Position numbers and translations under genes: made by a program. This document shows positions 1-11,826 of a stretch of 64,000 nucleotides of DNA, one piece after another. Source of the stretch: Phytophthora hibernalis. Taxonomy: Eukaryota > Oomycota > Peronosporomycetes > Peronosporales > Peronosporaceae. The notes beneath the pieces were generated by a model. It was not told the DNA's origin. It made no database searches and saw nothing but the letters and a program-made list of their open reading frames with translations. The stretch covers positions 1 through 64,000 of the forward strand of contig JAAKBF010000290.1 in assembly GCA_012656075.1 (NCBI GenBank), given 5' to 3'. The stretch's first letter is position 1. Every line of letters starts with the position of its first letter.

Positions 1-1
1 T

Positions 2-1735
2 ACGAAACGGGTGAAGTGGGCAGATCAATCAGGCTATCAGGACGCGAAGAATCCTCCGGCAAGTAGCGATGAGGGAGACGACGATGCGGCTCCGTATCAA
101 TGAGAAACCCCGTCTCTACTGCCAATCGACAAACCGGAGAATACAGACGATGAGGAAGTATGTTATCACGAAGGAGGAGACCTCTTCGCGGAAGATATGG
201 AGAGGCAGATGGCCGTCTTGCCGGAGGTGGTGACCGCGACCGACGAAGTCACGATCGAGGATATCCAGGTGGGTGATCCCGAAACGAACACCCCCGAGGA
301 GATGGATCGTCTGCGGCAGATCATCTGGCGACGGCGCCACTTCCTGATTGGGAAAGGAAACGCGCTCCCACCAGCCGCCGTCGGGGCAATCTGCGACATC
401 GATGTCGGAGCAGCAGCTCCCGTTGCGCAGCGCGTCCGACGCGTTGTCCCACAGTTTCGCGAGAAGCTGTCGGATCTGATCAAGTTTGCACTCTGCGAAG
501 ATGATCAAGCCATCGACTTCGCCATGGGCGTCTCCGATCGTGATCATTATCAAGAAGAACGGTGTTGACATCTGGCTCTGTATCGACTACCGATTAGTAA
601 ATGGGCTGACACGTTTGATGGTGTACCCATGCCGATGATCAACGATCTCTTGGAAGACTTGGACAAAGTGCTCTGGTATTGCTCCTCGATATGGCGAGTG
701 GTTTCTGGGTGGTGTCTATGACCGAACGGGCTCGGAAAATCTCTGCCTTCATCACGCCTTTCGGTCTCTTCGAGTGGACGCGTATGCCCTTCGGCCTGAA
801 GAGCTCCACAGATCTACCAGAGGCTGATCGACAACGCGCTATACGGACACCTCCGAATCAGCGCTGACCAAGATCCCCTCGAAGCCGATCGACGTGTTCG
901 AAGCATGTGAACCAGAGCCGAACCTAAGCCGTCGGTACTGGGGAGAAGATCGTACATCGACGACATCCTGGTGACAGCAACCACTTGGGATACGATGTGC
1001 GAAAAGTCGAGAGGCTGTTGGACGCCTGCGAACGTTGGAATCTGTCGATCAGCGTGGTCAAGAGTTTCTGGGGCCAGCGAAAGGTGGGCCATCGGGTATC
1101 CGCTGAAGGTTTGGAAGCCGACCCGAAAGATCTTGAAACTCTGGGCAACCTCCGTTTCCGCGGACGCTCCGATCAATGCAATCCTTCTTGGGAGTTTGAA
1201 TTATTACAGCCGCTTCATAGAAGACTTCGCGATCTACGCGGCGGTCTTGTACGAGTTGCGAGAAGCAGACTTTACGAGATGGGACGTCAGGAGAAGAACG
1301 ACTCCGGTAGGCAAAGGGCTGGTGGCGTGGAGCCACCAGCAGATGATGTCAACCGTTGGACCCGAGCAAAGATTGCGTTCACAATGCTGAAGGCCAAAAT
1401 CGTTTCCACCCCAATCTTGAAACATTTCGATCCTGAGCGTACCCCGGTAATCGTAATCTATGCGAGCCAGTGGGCGATCTCAGCGGCGCTCGTGCAGGAG
1501 CATGATGGCGTGTACTGACCAGTAACGTTCACCAGCCGGACGTTGAAGTCCAACGAGCTCAACTACGGAATCGTCGACAAGGAAGTCTTGGCACTCTTGC
1601 GGATGCTTGAAGTGAATTATACCCTGCTGACCACCAGGTCGATCTTGGTGCTGTCTCGGCATTCGACCTTAGCCTGGCTGGTCAACTCGACCGGTTTCCA
1701 GGACGGCTCGGAAACTGGGCCGCGTTGCTCTCGGA
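2..1735 (+). pseudogene. G1 reverse transcriptase and RT-linked RNase H region (broken)
   Basis: Pieces of a Gypsy RT in more than one frame. The N-terminal part (197-568, open from base 2 except TGA at 101) is followed by a shifted stretch reading KKNGVDIWLCIDY near 555-590. Motif A (LDMASGFW) lies near 680-710 and the polymerase box YIDDIL near 952-970. The frame open from 985 then carries the thumb and connection region, with VSTPILKHFD near 1405, a stop at 1516 and continuation to 1746. The catalytic aspartates look intact although the frame is not. Family assignment rests on motif order and spacing. Confidence 0.8.
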
Positions 1736-2387
1736 ATGGACCCTAGAGATCAGGAAGTGTACGAAAGGGAAGACGAGATCTTGGGAGTCATCGCGGCAAG
1801 CATCACCCCTCGCGCGGAAGTAGATGAAACGTTGATCGCAATTGCACCAGTGAAAGAACCACGACAGACAATCATCATGCCTCCGCCTACAGTGGAAGAA
1901 GGAGAGATCCTGCTAGTCGCGAGTTTCGATGGATCAGCACGTGTCAAACGCAGTAGCGGAGCGTACAGTGCTATCATCTGGAAGCTGCCGGAATGGACGA
2001 CCGTGTCAGCCGCGTCGGAGTATGCACCCGATTTGACTGTGAACGAGGCCGAATACCGTGGTCTTCTGTTATGTTTCGATCTTCTGTCCGCCATGGACAG
2101 GGGGCGGATTGTAATCTGTGGAGATTCCAATTTGGTGATCCGACAAATGCGAGGCGAGATCGCGTGCAACGCTCCGGGTGCAATTGCTGCGGAAGAAGGC
2201 GATGGATCAGCTTGGATCGTGGCCGAAGCACGAGTTCCTGCACATGAAACGAGATTGGAATCAAAGTGCAGACAAGTTAGCTAGCGCCGCCCTTCAACGC
2301 GAAGAAGGAACTGTGGTTACCTTGGAAGAAGATCGCCAAGACTTGATCACGTTCAACCGCCTGGACGAGCTTCTCGCCGAGAGATGA
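1736..2387 (+). pseudogene. G1 second RNase H (RNase HI type) domain
   Basis: RNase HI fold that degrades the RNA strand during reverse transcription. Four acidic positions can be read: D in ASFDGSARV near 1930, E in NEAEYRG near 2045, D in CGDSNLV near 2120, and D in NQSADKLA near 2270 in a shifted frame. The 1736 frame ends at 2284 and the 2178 frame continues the protein to 2387, so one frameshift lies between about 2180 and 2240. This extra RNase H between RT and integrase is also present in elements A, B and C. Confidence 0.8.
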
Positions 2388-2609
2388 CAGCAATGTCGCC
2401 CGCGTAGCCGCTGTAACGAGATCAACGCGACGTCGGAGGGCACCACGGAGCGCCCTGGAAGAAACAATCGTGCAGCATATACGGGGTGAGCGGATTGTCC
2501 AAGCCCAGAATAAGGAGAAGTGGATAGTCGATCTGAAAGCGTACCTGAATGGAGACGTTGGAGGCCTGACTGCGAAAAGCGAAGACGTGTGCCAAGATCG
2601 CAGATCATT

Positions 2610-3507
2610 ATGAGCTGGACGAGAGCGGTCTGCTGCTCTACTGCCCGCCGTGGACGGAGACGGACGAATATCCGAACGAGGTCGCGAAGCTGGTAGTTCC
2701 GGAAACCCTGCAGCAAGACTTCTTACACCATTATCATACGAGTTTGGAAGGGGACATCAGGGGATCGGAAGAACGTACCGTCGGATCAGAGCGCACTTTC
2801 ACTGGAGAGGCTTGTTGAAGAGTGTCCAACGCTATGTGGGAGAATGTACGGATTGTGAGATAGGGAAAGGACGCCCCTTCGTGAGAGGTGAGTCGCCGGG
2901 AAACCTGCAGGCTACGTACCCTTTTCAGATCATCGCGATGGATCACATTCCATCCCTGCCAAAGTCGTTTAAGGGGAATACGGAGTTGCTGATATGGGTC
3001 GACCTGTTCTCGTGATATGTGATCGCGAAGGCGAGCGCGTCGAGGACAGCCCAGACGATCGCAGAGAATTACGAAAAATGTGTGTTCCGTCGGTTTGGAG
3101 CCAGTGAAGCTATACGGCACGACAGAGAGCCCGGGTTTATGTCCGATTTCTTCCGCGCATTCAGCCGGATTGTGGGACAGAAACAGAAAGCTACGATGGC
3201 GTATAGACCTCAAGCGAACGGAACGGCCGAAAGGATGGCGCAGACGCTGACCCGCGCGCTCAAGATGTATGTCGCAGATGTAAATCAACAAGACTGGGAT
3301 GAGTATGCCGAACGTCTGACGTTCGCGTTGAATACGGCCCAATATCGCGTGCACGTGGACACGCCCTTCTACTTGACCCACGGTTGGGACCCACGCCCCA
3401 CGTTGGAAGCGGCATTACCCCTGGGAAGTACGCGACGTCGCGATCGGGAGCCTCGACAGTGGAGATATCACGTGCAGAATCACTATGGGTGCGCGAGGAG
3501 CAGGTGA
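2610..3507 (+). pseudogene. G1 integrase (one internal stop)
   Basis: Retroviral-type integrase that would insert the cDNA copy into the genome. The HHCC zinc finger is visible as HHYHTSLEGGH near 2730 and CTDCEIG near 2848. The DDE core shows D in IAMDHIPS near 2937, D in IRHDREPG near 3115 and E in NGTAERM near 3220. The frame is continuous from 2650 to 3507 except for a TGA at 3013-3015. A segment with HVDTPFYLTHGWDPRP near 3350 is the usual region after the catalytic glutamate. Confidence 0.85.
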
Positions 3508-3587
3508 ACGAACGACTCTGAGCCGCGATCCGGTCGCGGGCGGACGAGCACAACGAAGACCTTAGACCACACGAGATTATAGCTGGT

Positions 3588-4103
3588 GCGCAAGTCTGGT
3601 TGTACCTGGATATAGTGAAAGAAGCGTACGCACGCAAGTTAGCCCACATGTGGCACGGTCCGTTTCGGGTGATCGAAATGGTGGGGAATCATGCGGCGAG
3701 GCTGGAGATCGTTGGCACCGAGTATCGCCTGTTCCCAGTTGTCCACGTATCCAAACTGAAGCCAGTGCGGAGTTTTCCGGATCGCCCTACGTTGAAGTTA
3801 ACTGTGGATGAGGGAAACCGTTTCGATTTTGATAAAGCAATCTTACCAGAGCATAGCTGGGAACGATGTCTCAAAGAAGGCGAATACGAGGTGATGAAGA
3901 TCCCAGGAATGAGGTCGGGTCGACGGACGCGCTATGGCCGCGTTCATCGAGAATTCCAAGTGTTTTCGAAAGGCTACGACGACCCTTCATGGATCGACGA
4001 GGCCCATCTGAACTGTGGGGCTTTGCTGCGCGTACGAGCGTGGATTGAGCAATCGCAGCCGCTTCGAATCGTGCAGTCGCATGAGGCGGAGGAGAGCTCG
4101 TAG
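3588..4103 (+). pseudogene. G1 integrase C-terminal tail, chromodomain-like
   Basis: Continuation of pol after a frame break near 3500-3590. It contains KLAHMWHGPFRVIEMVG near 3635 and VVHVSKLKPVR near 3740, the usual SH3-like end of Gypsy integrases. A region ending in FQVFSKGYDDPSWIDEAHL near 3955 resembles a chromodomain (aromatic residues plus PSWI), which would guide integration to modified chromatin. The reading frame stops at 4101-4103. Confidence 0.65.
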
Positions 4104-4105
4104 AA

Positions 4106-7100
4106 GGCTGGCTGTTGCGAGTGGAAAAGGGAAGAAGACTGTGTGGGCAGGCTGCACAGTATGGTGGAAGGGTGTGAATGATGTGCGGAGGGGCGCACTG
4201 TATGCTGGAAGGGCGTATTTGTGGAGTGAGTATAGATCGAGTGGCGAACACGACCTCGATCCGAGTCCAAGATGACTCGCAAGCAAGTGTGAATTTAATG
4301 CGATCTACCGTGGTGGTGTTCCGACAGGACACGGATTGACCGACTATCCTGGAGTGGAAATTGATATGCAACCTAGATAACACGTGGTAATCTATGGAGG
4401 CTATTAGTCTGCGGTCAAGTTTTTCGGCGGGCGAATGTTGCTCTAGGATTGCGGTCCAAGTCGAAGTTCGATTGGTAGGCCGGATCGCACCCGAAGTGAT
4501 GCATCTGCTATTCGTCACTACCCTACATCACATTTGCTGCGTCCAGTTGCCGTAGCACACCGTACATCATCATCGAAGTATCCTCAAGCGGATCAACCAT
4601 CGCAACATACACATACGTAAGTGAGGGAGTCGATAATGACCAACCTGCGTGACGTACGGATCTGTCGGCGGGTCTTGAACAGTAGCAGAGGCTTCCTGAC
4701 GGCTTATCGTCCACCCAGCGCGTCTTGGTGTACTGCTGAAGGGTGCTAGAAACCAAAACGGGCAAACGGTGACGTTAGTGTACGCGAATCGGCGGCTGCA
4801 CAGCTTCTTCACGTACAGGGGCGGTTGTGGAGGAGCGGGATCGCTGTTCTTCAGAGGAGAGTCGATGCAGACTGGGGCGTTGAGGTGTGGCTGAATGGGT
4901 TTGACGAAGCGCGAAGAAGGAATACGGGAAAAGTACGTGGCGTCCCACGGCACGTCTCAAGGGTGTCGCAAGTCGCAATAATTAATCATTCCGCCGGACG
5001 CAATCATTCTCATTATCGCACTCATTCCGACATTTGATGGTGATTCGGATTGAGCCATATGGTGCAATCATTTCGATACCCCTGCGTGTGAATCCTCCAG
5101 ATCACATCTTATTAATACGCTATCTGGTGCAATCATTCCAATACGCGATCTGGTGCAATCATTGGGACACGCGATCTGCCAACTCGCGATCTGCCAACAT
5201 GCGATCTGCCAACTCGCGATCTGCGGGGGTTGATCTGGAGCAATCATTTCGGTTCGGGCGATCACATGGATTATGGGTACAATGGAGCTATCAATACCAC
5301 GCTCTTGGTACATAATATCAGGTTCAAGGTACAATGCGCAAACGGGAAGCACGCAAGAGGGATAGGAAGAGAGCGAGATGGGGGAGAACTTTAGGGCCTT
5401 TACTTTGGTATAATAGATTCCGATTTGCCTTGCAAGACGCAAGTATTTTCTAGACTACCGGGGAGGAGGTACATTGGCCTACCCGAAGAAGAACACGCCA
5501 CGTCGACCAAGAACACGGCGTACACCTGGATAGCTTGGCCAGGATACGCTCGCACATCAATCTCACCACAAGATCCCGCCAAGAGGAGGCGGCAAGCAAC
5601 GGAAAGGGCTACAACAGCACAAGAAAAGATACACCCCCACGCGATCGGCTTGAATCAAGACTCGATCGCAGCACACCGACGACCGCGTGAAGAATACCCG
5701 CGTGGCCGTCACCCACCCAGACCCCGGAAGGAGCAACCAAGCTCGAACCTCCGCCTTGGTCACTACTGAACGTCTTCGCGAACACCGGAAGAGCATAACC
5801 TGCCCAGCCGTCGGGTACACAAGGTGACTAAAAGGTTTCGATCGCGCCAGATCAACGGAGTACCCCCGTCCGACAGTCGGCAGTCCAGGCGTACCGTGCG
5901 CAAGCTTCGACCGCGCCAGCAATTTTCGTGAAGCAGCTTCGCCACAGGGGCGTCCCTCCTCTACACACGATACCAGAAGTCTGCATCACCACTAAAGCGA
6001 TCCACAATTGCATTTACGAAACCCCTCTCGGATTTATCTACCCAAGCTGATCGCAGTTCATGTTTAGGCACACTCTCAGAATCTGCATTACTTGGTGTTC
6101 CAATTTGGCCATGTGCGATGTTTTCTTGGATATGAAACAAGATACGTTGTTTAGTGTGGGTGATAGAATATTAGGCGTGGCGTTGGTATTGATGAAGTTT
6201 TTCCAGCCCCGGTATTTATTGGTATCCACGAAAGCCCGCGTACTCGAAGCTCATGTCGCAGTGCATGGTGTCGAGTCCACTGTACTTATTCCCTGCTCCG
6301 ATATTAAATTTACGCTCGCAATCGTACTGAATCTGCGCACACTACACAGAACATAGCTTCATCTCTCATGTACTCACTCATGAACACTCAACCTACTCGA
6401 CGGCTCACACAACTTTTACACTCAACCGGCCAACACACTCAACACAGAACTGGAGCTCCCTCGTCCACACTCAACAAACCCATCGAGCTCACACACTTTA
6501 CACTCAAACTAAACGGGCCCTTCAGTCACACTCACCGCATTGAACCTGTCGTCGACAGTGTCGACTCATAAGCTCACATGACTCTACGGGTAAATTCACT
6601 CTTTGTTGACCACGCAAAATATTTGTTGACCACACACTGATGTTGCACGAACGTTGACCCAGTTGACGTCAAATAATCCTCGTTGGGCTTCCCAATAGCT
6701 AGCTTCGCTACGTATCTCCCAGTAGAAATTGTTCTTGCGTTGTGCAGAACTCTCCACAAGCATTGAAGATAGATATTCTGATGAGGACCCACGACCGAAA
6801 CGTTCTCCATTTACGACCTACTGCACGTTTGCTGTCTTCCGTGTCGTAGATGTCCGCTTACAGTGGTTTTTGTCTTATCGTCCCAGTATGTTCTACCTTC
6901 TGATGCGCGCGGGTGACACCGCATACATTTTCGACTGCCGTGACCATAGCCGCCCTACTGCCCCTCTGCGGCTCGCATCGGTCGAGCTGAGGAGACCACG
7001 GTCGAAGCGGCGGAAAGCAAGGCCACCGTTTCTGCGGTTGCGTAGGCTGGTGTTGTTGGGCATCTTTACTCAACAGAGCTACGACGCTGGATCGTCAACA

Positions 7101-8167
7101 AACTGGAAATGGGGGCCTTGACTTAAAGCTATTCATCCGTAATGTTCCGACGGTTAGTCTATAGAGTGGCTAAGTATGCTGCAGTTCTCGTTCTCCACCC
7201 TTTCTCATTTTAAGGGAGTGCTTTATCTGAGTGATTGCGGGAAGAGACTATGAGGATGCCAATGGTCGAATTATGTCAGCGCCATGCATGCAGCGGCGTC
7301 GTCCTCTTCATGGGCAGATTGATGTCTTCGAAAGCTAAAGGGTTACCGCCTCGCAAAACGTCAGTGTGATAATGCCTGTGCATTTGATGATTCTCGTTGC
7401 TGCACGCCGTTAATACAGGCTTTAAGTGCATGATCCCGCCACGACCTCGTCCCTGATTGATCTGAGTGAAGTGAGGTTGTACATGTTGGATCTATCGGTT
7501 CATTGATTACCGCCACCTGTTTTCACGGGCGGAACATGTGCTAGCATGCACCGACTTTGATAGTTAACCATTGCAACCGGTGTCAACTGCAACCCTTATT
7601 GCCTTAGTTCAGATGTCAGGTCGATAGTTTAAGCTCTACATTGGCTGTTTTAGTTCTAAGGTTTTCTCGTTTCCCTGCATCGAAATAAATAAATAAATTC
7701 TACCAATTAGATCGTTTGTGGGTAGTTGTGATAAACTTTGACGTATTTGTGGGTAGTAGTGATAAAGATCCTATACACCTCTCGACGAAAAGGCGTTCAC
7801 CCGCCTCGTCACACTTAACGCCACCTTTATTTACCGGGAGCTCCCCTTCTGCCTGGTGCGCTCCAGAATCATCCTAGAACACCGGAGCGCTTGGCCGGCT
7901 ACTATTGCGTAGATCTAGTCTAGGGGTACATACTTGCGACCGTCCGAGCCAGGTGTCGGCTCTCGTCGGTGTAGATTCTCGTGCTCACGGCAGCGCTTTG
8001 CGTCGAGCACGTTCGAGTTGGCGAGACTTGAGTGGTCAGGGGACCGTAGAAAAAGTCAGAGGAAAAAACATTTCCAAAATGTTCTAAACGCTTTTTCTCG
8101 CCAACTCGTTTAAGTTCGAAGGAACACCGCGTCCGATACAATCGGCGTTATCTACACAGTCGCAATA
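4106..8167. other. Spacer without a supported gene
   Basis: No reading frame here carries a motif I recognise, and none is long enough to be convincing. The stretch holds short tandem repeats (listed separately), a CA-rich part near 6370-6500, and an A/T-rich part near 7140-7790. In that part TTTGTGGGTAGT(T/A)GTGATAAA occurs twice (about 7708-7728 and 7747-7767). Part of this may be untranslated or LTR sequence of G1 or D, but no LTR pair could be matched. Confidence 0.5.
5124..5226. repeat. Two adjoining short tandem repeats
   Basis: CTGGTGCAATCATT occurs at 5124 and 5150, with relatives near 5057 and 5232. It is followed by a 15-bp unit beginning GCGATCTGCCAAC at 5171, 5186, 5201 and (partial) 5216. 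The second array is nearly perfect. No coding role is evident. Confidence 0.85.
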
Positions 8168-9636
8168 GTGGATATTGCGAGATTGTTTGCGTGCTTTCAT
8201 ATGCCCTCGTTTAAAAATGGATCTTTGGTGATGAATGCTCAGGGTGGAAACATTTTGTCTGGTGGAGGTTTCGGATTACAAATCACTCGAACTGCTTTGT
8301 CATTGGGACCCGTTCCGGTGGTTAATGATGATGTCGTCATGGCAAAATCTGACCACACGACATCTCGCAGTGAACGTCAGTCCAGGACTTCGTCTGGACG
8401 CCGTTCTACATCCAGACGTACCAATACAAGGCTACCGCCTGAGAGGCACGATCGACTGATCCTGAACGAACCCGTCACCACTCTTCTGGAAACCGTGACA
8501 ACACGTCAGTGAAGTCGTCGATGTCAAGACACGCGTTGAGCCGCTCCAGTCGTTCAAGACGATTATGTTACTCTGGTCGATCATCAATGTCTGGGGCGTG
8601 TCAAGACGTGCTGAATGCAATGCGTCAAACGCAAGAAGCTCTGGTGAGAATGGAACTGAAGCAGGAGGCTTCAGATACTCGACTAGGTGAAGGGTTCCAG
8701 ACGGCATTTAATGCCATTCAGATGATCGCGTCGCAGAATGTCTCCCAGAGTGTACGCGCAGAGGTGAAAGCTGAGAGTCACCCAGCACCGACTGAGTAGA
8801 AACAAAAGGATCCAGCTCAAGCACACGCGAAATAGCAGCGATTGATATCTGAAGCCATTGAAGCAGCCCACGTAGAAGCTGCACGGATTGCGAGTCGACG
8901 GTTGAAAGCTGAATTTACGCAGCAGTGGGAACAACAGCGAGCTGAAGATGAAGCGAGTCGTTCAAACGCGTCTGGTCAGACTGGATTAGATCTGGACGGT
9001 CAACTGCATTATTTCCAGGAGAAACTCCAGTTACTCGAGATGGAACGCGGTCGTGAACGAGAAGCTGCACGGAACATTCAACAGTTCCAAACGGCGCAGT
9101 TGCGTGAGATGCGCGCATTTCGCATGTCGGCGCAAGCTGCTGAAGCGACTCCCAATCAGGGTTTCCTAAAATACTATTGCAATAATATGGGAGGCAGTTG
9201 ATGAAATAAATAATTGTGAGGCGCTCAAACGAAGAAGAAATACATTATTGCATACATCAGAGGCCTGAAATACATACTGCATATTTCTAAGTACTATATA
9301 GTTCTATACTTAAAGTACTGAAGTATTATGACTCTAATCACCCACCGGCATCATTGAAATAAGTTATTGAGCGGGTTTCGCTGACATCTAGAAATACATT
9401 ATTGTATGGTAAAATAGGGCAATTATTGATATTGCCATATATGTTTAGGAAACCCTGCACCCAATCCAGATCCAGACGTCCAAATCAAGCCTGAAGCAGC
9501 ACAGACCACTTTATACCCAGTACCAGCCAGTGTGCTGAAGAACAATGCAAGCATACTGCGTGAAGAAGCGAAGACATTCAACGCTGATGGTCTCCACGCG
9601 GCTCAGTTGGAAGTCGCACTCTCGAATGGAAGCTGA
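8168..9636 (+). pseudogene. D gag N-terminal region with coiled coil, split by a MITE
   Basis: The first piece (8168-8512) is Ser/Arg-rich. The second (8509 onward) includes RQTQEALVRMELKQEASD and has stops at 8797 and 8833. From 8842 it continues in the same frame as a charged, probably coiled-coil stretch (LQLLEMERGREREAARN near 9030). At 9156 the frame is interrupted by the hAT-type insert. Skipping the insert plus one target duplication restores the frame as far as a TGA at 9634. I do not recognise a named family for the N-terminus; the assignment to gag is from position. Confidence 0.6.
9157..9457. mobile_element. hAT-type MITE inserted in D gag
   Basis: A 301-bp AT-rich segment bounded by perfect 14-bp terminal inverted repeats, CAGGGTTTCCTAAA at 9157-9170 and its complement at 9444-9457. 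It is flanked by 8-bp direct repeats CTCCCAAT (9149-9156) and CACCCAAT (9458-9465), which differ at one base. CAGGG ends with an 8-bp target duplication are the hallmark of the hAT superfamily. No open frame lies inside, so it is non-autonomous. Insert plus one duplication is 309 bp, a multiple of three, and the gag frame continues across the site. Confidence 0.9.
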
Positions 9637-9934
9637 AGTACGGCCTAAGAAGGTGTCAAGGCTAGCTCGACTCAGCCCTCCACGACTAAGGTTAAATATG
9701 AGCCTCCATCCAGAGCAGCCAAGTATACTCCATCCAGGGTGATCCCTCGAAGGATGGCAAAGATTCGAAGAGGAAAGACAAGAAGCCACCTCCCTAAAAG
9801 AGACCATCCCCGACGCCGGCACATAAAAGTGGTGATCCTTCGGGCTCTGATCCAGATTCGGATGAATGTGATTCTAGTTCGGAAGACTCATATAGCTCTC
9901 TTGATGATGTTCCTACGAATGCGATCATGACTAC

Positions 9935-11045
9935 GACTATGGACGGTGGTGGTTCGACAATGACTATCGATCTGTACGTCAGCTCAAATACTCTGGAACA
10001 CTTTGACGAGAAAGCGTAGTTTCCAGAAAGAATGCGTTGGTGGGAGCGGTTTCTGACAATGGGAATTCGGGGCGGATGGACTGACGGGATGAAAGCGTAC
10101 GAGCTGACACCGGAGAGGTCACCTGCTGCACGAAACAGGCGCTCACAGTTGCCTAAACATCTGGGTCGAGACTGGGCGAAGCTCTCTGAGGAGTTCAAGG
10201 CGAAATATTGCAAGTCGAAGGTGTTCAATTAGGAACAATATTACACAATCTGGTAGAAGAAGACGTAAACTCCTCTAGAGTTCTTCTACCGACTGAATGC
10301 AGCTGCAACTAAAGAAGAATTCAACCGATCAGCTAAGAGCCGTGGACGACACATCAAGCGTTTTGTGTGGAAACTCCTCAATTCGAGTGTCAAGATCAGC
10401 TTGAAGAGTCAATTGTTTCACAGCATTGACGATTTGGAGACCGTACTTCGTCACCATGAGGAGGAGTGGCAGGATGAAGATTCAGAGTTCTCGTCGGTTC
10501 AGCGGGATCACAGGGCGGATAACCTAGGACAGGGGCGCTTTAACAAGCCTAAGCCATCTGGACGAGCTTACATTACCCAGAGTGATACTGAACCAGAACA
10601 CGAAGAGAAACAAGTGCACTTCGAGGACCAAGAACCAGAAGCGACGCCGGCACCGGCTCAGCCAGTGGTAGCTCAGACTTACGTTGCACAAGAACCTCGA
10701 GTGTTGCCTCGAACTCCGATGTGGACTGCTGAAGATCTTGACAAGTCAGTATACCGGGTGATGGAGAACACTGGTTGGCGTCCGCCACTCCCGAATCCGC
10801 ATCCAGTACAGCCCATTCCGAATCCGATTCCGGGGTCCCTGATGCCTCACCACGAAAATCCAGATCGAAACGAGTTTTGTAAAGGATGCGGCGAGTTTGT
10901 TCACCGTCCAGAGAATTGCTGGGCAGACATACTGTGTGAACGCTGTCACAGACGCGGTCACCCACTACGCGTATGCAAGACTCGGCCGTGTAAGAAGTGT
11001 GAACAATTCCACGATGTGAAGACTAGAAGGCGTATGAAGCGATGA
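9935..11045 (+). pseudogene. D gag core and zinc-knuckle (nucleocapsid) region
   Basis: The retrotransposon gag core begins near 10029 (MRWWERFLTMGIRGGW) and is open to 10232. Three stops between 10230 and about 10270 interrupt it, after which the same frame continues to 11045. The first part would form the capsid. The C-terminal part has an unusual string of Cys/His knuckles: CKGCGEF, CERCHRRGH and CKKCEQFH between 10880 and 11015, which would bind RNA. A Pro/Gln/Glu-rich linker lies between (about 10620-10850). Confidence 0.75.
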
Positions 11046-11335
11046 AGAAACTCGCCCGTAAGGGCATACTGAAGGATTTGCTGCCAATCATTATGGATCC
11101 GCTCATGGATCACACGGCACATTCTGGGGAAGGGTCGTTAAACTAACAAGCCCGTTGGAGGGGATCCAGTACGCGGCGGGCAGAAGAACAAAACCCCAGA
11201 AATGTGTGCGTTAGTGTATATCGGTCCAGATCTGAGGACCAAGAACCGTGATAACCAACAATGCATGACATCTATGATTCAAGATGAAGATGTTTCGCTT
11301 ACGTGGGAATATCCTGAACCACCTCATACAGACGT

Positions 11336-11737
11336 TTGGACTCAAAGGAGGTAGTCGAGTATCGATTACAGCCAGGAGAACGATATGAACGGTGGGTGGA
11401 TCATGAACAAGAGAAGGACACGCATCAATTTGACACGGTGCACCGTGCAATAAATGATGTTCGACTGAAAATCCTGTTGGACACTGGAGCGTCGGTGAGT
11501 ATGATCGGTTTGAATCTTGCGCGTAGACTCAAAGTCAAACTCAACCGACATAGGCAAATCAAAGTGTCCGGGCTGGGAGGAGCTCCGACTTACATCACTG
11601 CTAGTACTCAAGTCAAGATGACATTGGGCTATCAAGTGGTGTACGTCATGGATGTTCTGGTCGCAAATATTGGAGAAGATATGAAGGTCCGAAGAGATTG
11701 GGTACGGTTGTTTCACCGGAAACGGAACGGGAGCTAA
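11336..11737 (+). pseudogene. D aspartic protease
   Basis: Retropepsin-type domain. The active-site motif LLDTGASVSMIG lies near 11475 and is intact. The glycine-rich flap equivalent is VSGLGGAPTYI near 11565. The frame closes at 11735, earlier than a full Gag-Pol would, and no RT of the same family follows. It would cut the Gag-Pol precursor. The stop may be a later mutation or part of the break that ends the element. Confidence 0.75.
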
Positions 11738-11826
11738 GCTGGGACCAGAACTCGCTGACGAAGTGAAATGCATAAGCGTTTAGCAAGGCGTGTGAGATAC
11801 CGCCAAGCTATTGAAACCGATGGGGT

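Larger units (their letters stand above)
1..4105 (+). mobile_element. Ty3/Gypsy pol relic G1 (cut by window edge)
   Basis: A retrotransposon remnant whose recognisable blocks run reverse transcriptase, RNase H, integrase, chromodomain-like tail, the order of Ty3/Gypsy pol. Gag and protease would lie left of base 1. At least two in-frame stops (TGA at 101 and at 3013) and several frameshifts in the RT show the copy is dead. No LTR could be delimited to the right. Its linker and tail differ from elements A, B and C, and I saw no family-specific dispersed motif in it, so it is a separate family. Confidence 0.85.

Noticed and set aside
1..4105. Frequent GATCG words in G1 as another family motif
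   Set aside because: Only about twofold above expectation by rough count; not comparable with the A, B and E words.
3871..4518. 215-codon minus-strand frame after the G1 integrase, in the position of the antisense genes of A, B and C
   Set aside because: It overlaps the clearly coding chromodomain tail of G1, is rich in Ser/Thr/Pro/His without any of the conserved blocks, and looks like an antisense shadow.
5171..5226. Regularly spaced 15-bp repeats considered as a CRISPR-like array
   Set aside because: Head-to-tail copies of a 15-bp unit with only about two bases varying between copies, in eukaryotic sequence; a minisatellite.
7854..7870. TGGTGCGCTCCAGAATC as a primer binding site for element D
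   Set aside because: The preceding bases do not end in CA and no LTR copy could be matched, so it is not supported.
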